Shown: positions 13,728-15,423 of the stretch, piece after piece
How positions within the stretch are numbered: the stretch's first letter is position 1
How the letters are laid out: every line of letters starts with the position of its first letter
DNA from: CAYPKG01 sp964411275
GTDB taxonomy: Bacteria > Bacillota > Clostridia > Christensenellales > CAG-138
Length of the DNA stretch: 15,423 nucleotides
Assembly: GCA_964411275.1 (NCBI GenBank)
Contig: CAYPKG010000043.1
Coordinates: forward strand, 1-15,423
Direction of reading: 5' to 3'
The notes under the pieces: generated by a model
The model's database searches: none
What the model was told of the DNA's origin: nothing
The model's input: only the letters and a program-made list of their open reading frames with translations
Made by a program: the position numbers and the translations under genes

Positions 13728-14991
13728 ACAAATAAAAACCTATTTAGATGCTACCTTAACACAAGTGCGCTGGAAGCAAGCTCATGATACCATCCGCAGG
13801 GATCTGGCAGCACATATAGAAGATCAGTCGGAAGCGCTTATAAACAGTGGTTCTTCTGTAGAGGAGGCCATAGATGGCGCTATCTGTGAGATGGGTGATC
13901 CAATAGAAATCGGCCAAAGTCTGGACGCTTCCTATCGTCCTAAATCTGTACGCAACATGTTAATTCCTCTGGCAGTTTTATTGCTATTGGGTGTTCTTTT
14001 TCGGCTGTTTTTGTATGATAGAACCGACACGATGCCTCATTTTCTGATAGCTCTTGCGATCGGGGTTGTCTGCTTCATTCTTTTTTATAATGCGAATTTA
14101 TATCGCCTTACTCGTTGGTCATCTGTTATATTTAAGGCTTCCTTTTTCTTGCTGGTCGTGATATATTTCTTCTTTGTGATGCAGCAGAACTTTCAAAAAA
14201 ATATTAACGTTGCTTTTTTTAACTATTTGGTATGTGTTTTCCCATTACAGCTAGTAGGCTATATGTATTCCTTGCGAGGTAAAGGAGTATGGGCGCTTGT
14301 TGCGTGTTATATTGCCATTGCAATTCCAACAGGAATACTCCTTTCAATTAGCGCAACCGACGCATTATCTATCTTTCTTGCTTGTATATTCATTTTGACG
14401 GTGGCTGTTCAATCCGACGTGTTTGGAGGGCGCAAACGTCTGTATCTGTCAGTATTACTTGCTTTAGCCATCGTGACTTCCCTATTTATTGTTTTTGGTT
14501 TCAAAATCGGCCCCATGAATAATCCGTTTCCGCCTATCGTTAAGGAGCTTTTGGCTCGTGCACAGTTGCTTGGAGCTGGAACGGATACTGGAATTACCAT
14601 CGGTTTTGAAATAGCCAATAATTATATGGTAACCAGTATCATATATCAGCATGGGTGGCTTCCAGCCATACTACTTGTGGCGTTGCTTCTCGTTTTTCTA
14701 GGAATTGGCTTCTATCGCGCATTTCGATTAAGCAGTCTTTACGGGCGCTTACTGGCCAACGCAATTATGGCAAGTTTTACGGTGCAAGTATTGGTATATA
14801 TTGCCTCAAATATGGGCTTTATAATCAATGGCTCGTTGCCGCTTCCATTTCTGTCCTATGGTAATACATCTTTGGTTATCAATATTGCCTTGGCCGGGAT
14901 ACTGCTTTCCTTATACAGAACAGATGTATTATTTGTGGAAGTTTCGTTAGAACAAATGCATCGGATATTCAAAAAGCCACATGTTATATAA
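13714..14991 (+). CDS. HAAS-type prefix domain fused to a SEDS (FtsW/RodA/SpoVE) membrane protein
   Basis: 425 residues. Residues 1-75 are a helical HAAS/permease-prefix domain (LAAHIEDQSEALINSG, then EEAIDGAICEMGDP), often encoded next to PadR regulators. From about 80 the protein is integral to the membrane with about ten hydrophobic segments. The C-terminal half matches SEDS proteins: YGRLLANAIMASFTVQVLV, then SLPLPFLSYGNTSLVIN (374-390), the family's hallmark. SEDS proteins polymerise peptidoglycan glycan strands using a catalytic Asp in a TDF-type motif. Here the aligned place reads ANNYMVT (301-307), apparently Asn for Asp. The start is TTG 13714, with a GGAGGGGG ribosome binding site 9 nt upstream, inside padR. 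It may be a regulated or sensory SEDS homologue rather than an active polymerase. Confidence 0.88.
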   Translation: MHQFEQIKTYLDATLTQVRWKQAHDTIRRDLAAHIEDQSEALINSGSSVEEAIDGAICEMGDPIEIGQSLDASYRPKSVRNMLIPLAVLLLLGVLFRLFLYDRTDTMPHFLIALAIGVVCFILFYNANLYRLTRWSSVIFKASFFLLVVIYFFFVMQQNFQKNINVAFFNYLVCVFPLQLVGYMYSLRGKGVWALVACYIAIAIPTGILLSISATDALSIFLACIFILTVAVQSDVFGGRKRLYLSVLLALAIVTSLFIVFGFKIGPMNNPFPPIVKELLARAQLLGAGTDTGITIGFEIANNYMVTSIIYQHGWLPAILLVALLLVFLGIGFYRAFRLSSLYGRLLANAIMASFTVQVLVYIASNMGFIINGSLPLPFLSYGNTSLVINIALAGILLSLYRTDVLFVEVSLEQMHRIFKKPHVI

Positions 14992-15158
14992 GCGTATAAG
15001 GCCTATAAACGGTGTATATGCCATGGGTTGGATGGGATAGAGAAACCCTCGCAAACCTTACTGCCTTGGGGGTTTTTGGCGGAGTGGGTGGGATTCTCCG
15101 CTTCGCCTCCCGCTGCTTGCGCTTTGCGCTGCGCAGCTTAGGTCGGCGGCGCTACCCG

Positions 15159-15199
15159 GGGCGGGCAAATGATTCACCGGATCATTTGCTCACCCGCCC
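15159..15199. repeat. Large hairpin, 15 bp with a 4-nt bulge
   Basis: GGGCGGG (15159-15165) plus CAAATGAT (15166-15173) pair with ATCATTTG (15181-15188) and CCCGCCC (15193-15199). CTCA (15189-15192) forms a bulge on one side, and the loop is TCACCGG. Confidence 0.75.
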
Positions 15200-15220
15200 T
15201 TCGAAAGCCACTGAACAAAG

Positions 15221-15262
15221 GCCAAATAAATAACACCCCTGAAGGGGTGCCATTTATTTGGC
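15221..15262. repeat. Near-perfect 42-bp palindromic hairpin
   Basis: GCCAAATAAAT (15221-15231) pairs with ATTTATTTGGC (15252-15262). An AA/CC internal mismatch follows, then CACCCC (15234-15239) pairs with GGGGTG (15244-15249) around a TGAA loop. The structure is almost symmetric, so it could act on either strand, for example as a barrier or terminator without a U-run. Confidence 0.8.
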
Positions 15263-15277
15263 AAAGGCTGATAATAA

Positions 15278-15422
15278 TGATACGATGCACACCCTTGCCG
15301 ACAAATCGTTAGCGAGGGTTTCCTTTCGTTAGCGAAGGTATCAATCGTTAGCGGAGGTGCACACCTTTCGTTAGCGAGGGTATGGTGAAGTAACTAGCTA
15401 TTGATACAATGCACCGCCTTGC
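15278..15422. repeat. Two copies of a 21-bp repeat, 124 bp apart
   Basis: The 21-mers at 15278-15298 and 15402-15422 (both TGATAC-N-ATGCAC-NN-CCTTGC) differ at three positions. They flank the 13-mer array, and the second copy ends at the window edge, so a further unit probably follows outside. Confidence 0.7.
15307..15381. repeat. Array of four 13-bp repeats
   Basis: CGTTAGCGAGGGT at 15307-15319 and 15369-15381, CGTTAGCGAAGGT at 15327-15339 and CGTTAGCGGAGGT at 15346-15358. Start-to-start distances are 20, 19 and 23 bp. Spacers are 6-10 nt and not conserved. The repeats are too short and too closely spaced for a CRISPR array; they look like an intergenic minisatellite or protein-binding iterons. 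Confidence 0.85.
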
Positions 15423-15423
15423 A

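Larger units (their letters stand above)
14992..15423. other. Gene-free repeat-rich region
   Basis: I see no credible gene in these 432 nt. The first part (to about 15150) is GC-rich and includes a short T-arm-like string (GGTGGGATTC) that does not extend into a tRNA. Then come two large hairpins and an array of 13-mers inside a longer repeat. The short open frames here have no ribosome binding site or recognisable motif. It is probably a dispersed intergenic repeat element. Confidence 0.6.

Noticed and set aside
15043..15077. Possible terminator of the SEDS gene (AAACCC/GGGTTT followed by TTTTT)
   Set aside because: The stem is only 6 bp with a 21-nt loop, and the T-run overlaps the stem; too weak to call.
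15079..15100. Possible tRNA (T-arm-like GGTGGGATTC string)
   Set aside because: The sequence does not continue into T-loop complement, anticodon arm or acceptor stem on either strand.
15012..15233. Open frame of 73 codons
   Set aside because: No ribosome binding site, low-complexity Arg/Leu-rich product, and it runs through the bulged hairpin and the start of the next one; better explained as repeat DNA.
15307..15381. Possible CRISPR array
   Set aside because: Repeats are 13 bp and spacers 6-10 nt; CRISPR repeats are about 24-40 bp with similar-length spacers, and no cas genes are present.

Overview
The window looks like a chromosomal segment of a low-GC Gram-positive bacterium of the class Clostridia. 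The support is a LytR-CpsA-Psr wall-polymer protein, strong Shine-Dalgarno sequences, several TTG/GTG starts, four lipobox lipoproteins (two of DUF6034 type), and a PadR regulator coupled to an HAAS-type prefix domain fused to a SEDS membrane protein. I cannot assign a genus.

Positions 1-6126 are GC-rich housekeeping DNA. They hold tRNA-Leu(UAA) on the minus strand, a glnS-gltX aminoacyl-tRNA synthetase operon on the plus strand, a CaCA-family cation/Ca2+ antiporter on the minus strand, and a LytR-CpsA-Psr protein on the minus strand with its own intrinsic terminator.

Positions 6150-15000 are more AT-rich and look accessory. The region opens with gene debris: a short piece of the glutaminase domain of CTP synthase (6240-6413), then the ATP-binding C-terminus of a sensor histidine kinase that lacks its front half (about 6455-6781). 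Next come a DUF6034-like lipoprotein behind a candidate ECF-sigma promoter, a convergent alpha/beta hydrolase, and two unrelated predicted lipoproteins on the minus strand. After these is a second DUF6034-like lipoprotein, then a padR / HAAS-SEDS two-gene operon.

The clearest structure is a 150-bp duplication. The whole control region of padR is present at 13277-13430 and again at 11534-11684. It comprises a TTGACT-N17-TAGTAT promoter, two tandem 19-bp imperfect palindromes that overlap the promoter, the ribosome binding site and the first codons. The upstream copy is followed by a padR start that is broken by stop codons, and it now lies in front of the second DUF6034-like lipoprotein. The PadR protein may therefore control both its own operon and the lipoprotein gene. 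The SEDS protein of this operon has Asn where the catalytic Asp of RodA/FtsW is expected, so it may not be an active glycan polymerase. I infer, without proof, a cell-envelope sensing or stress module made of lipoproteins, a PadR switch and a SEDS-like membrane protein.

Positions 14992-15423 carry no credible gene. They hold two large hairpins and an array of 13-bp repeats inside a longer repeat that runs off the window edge.
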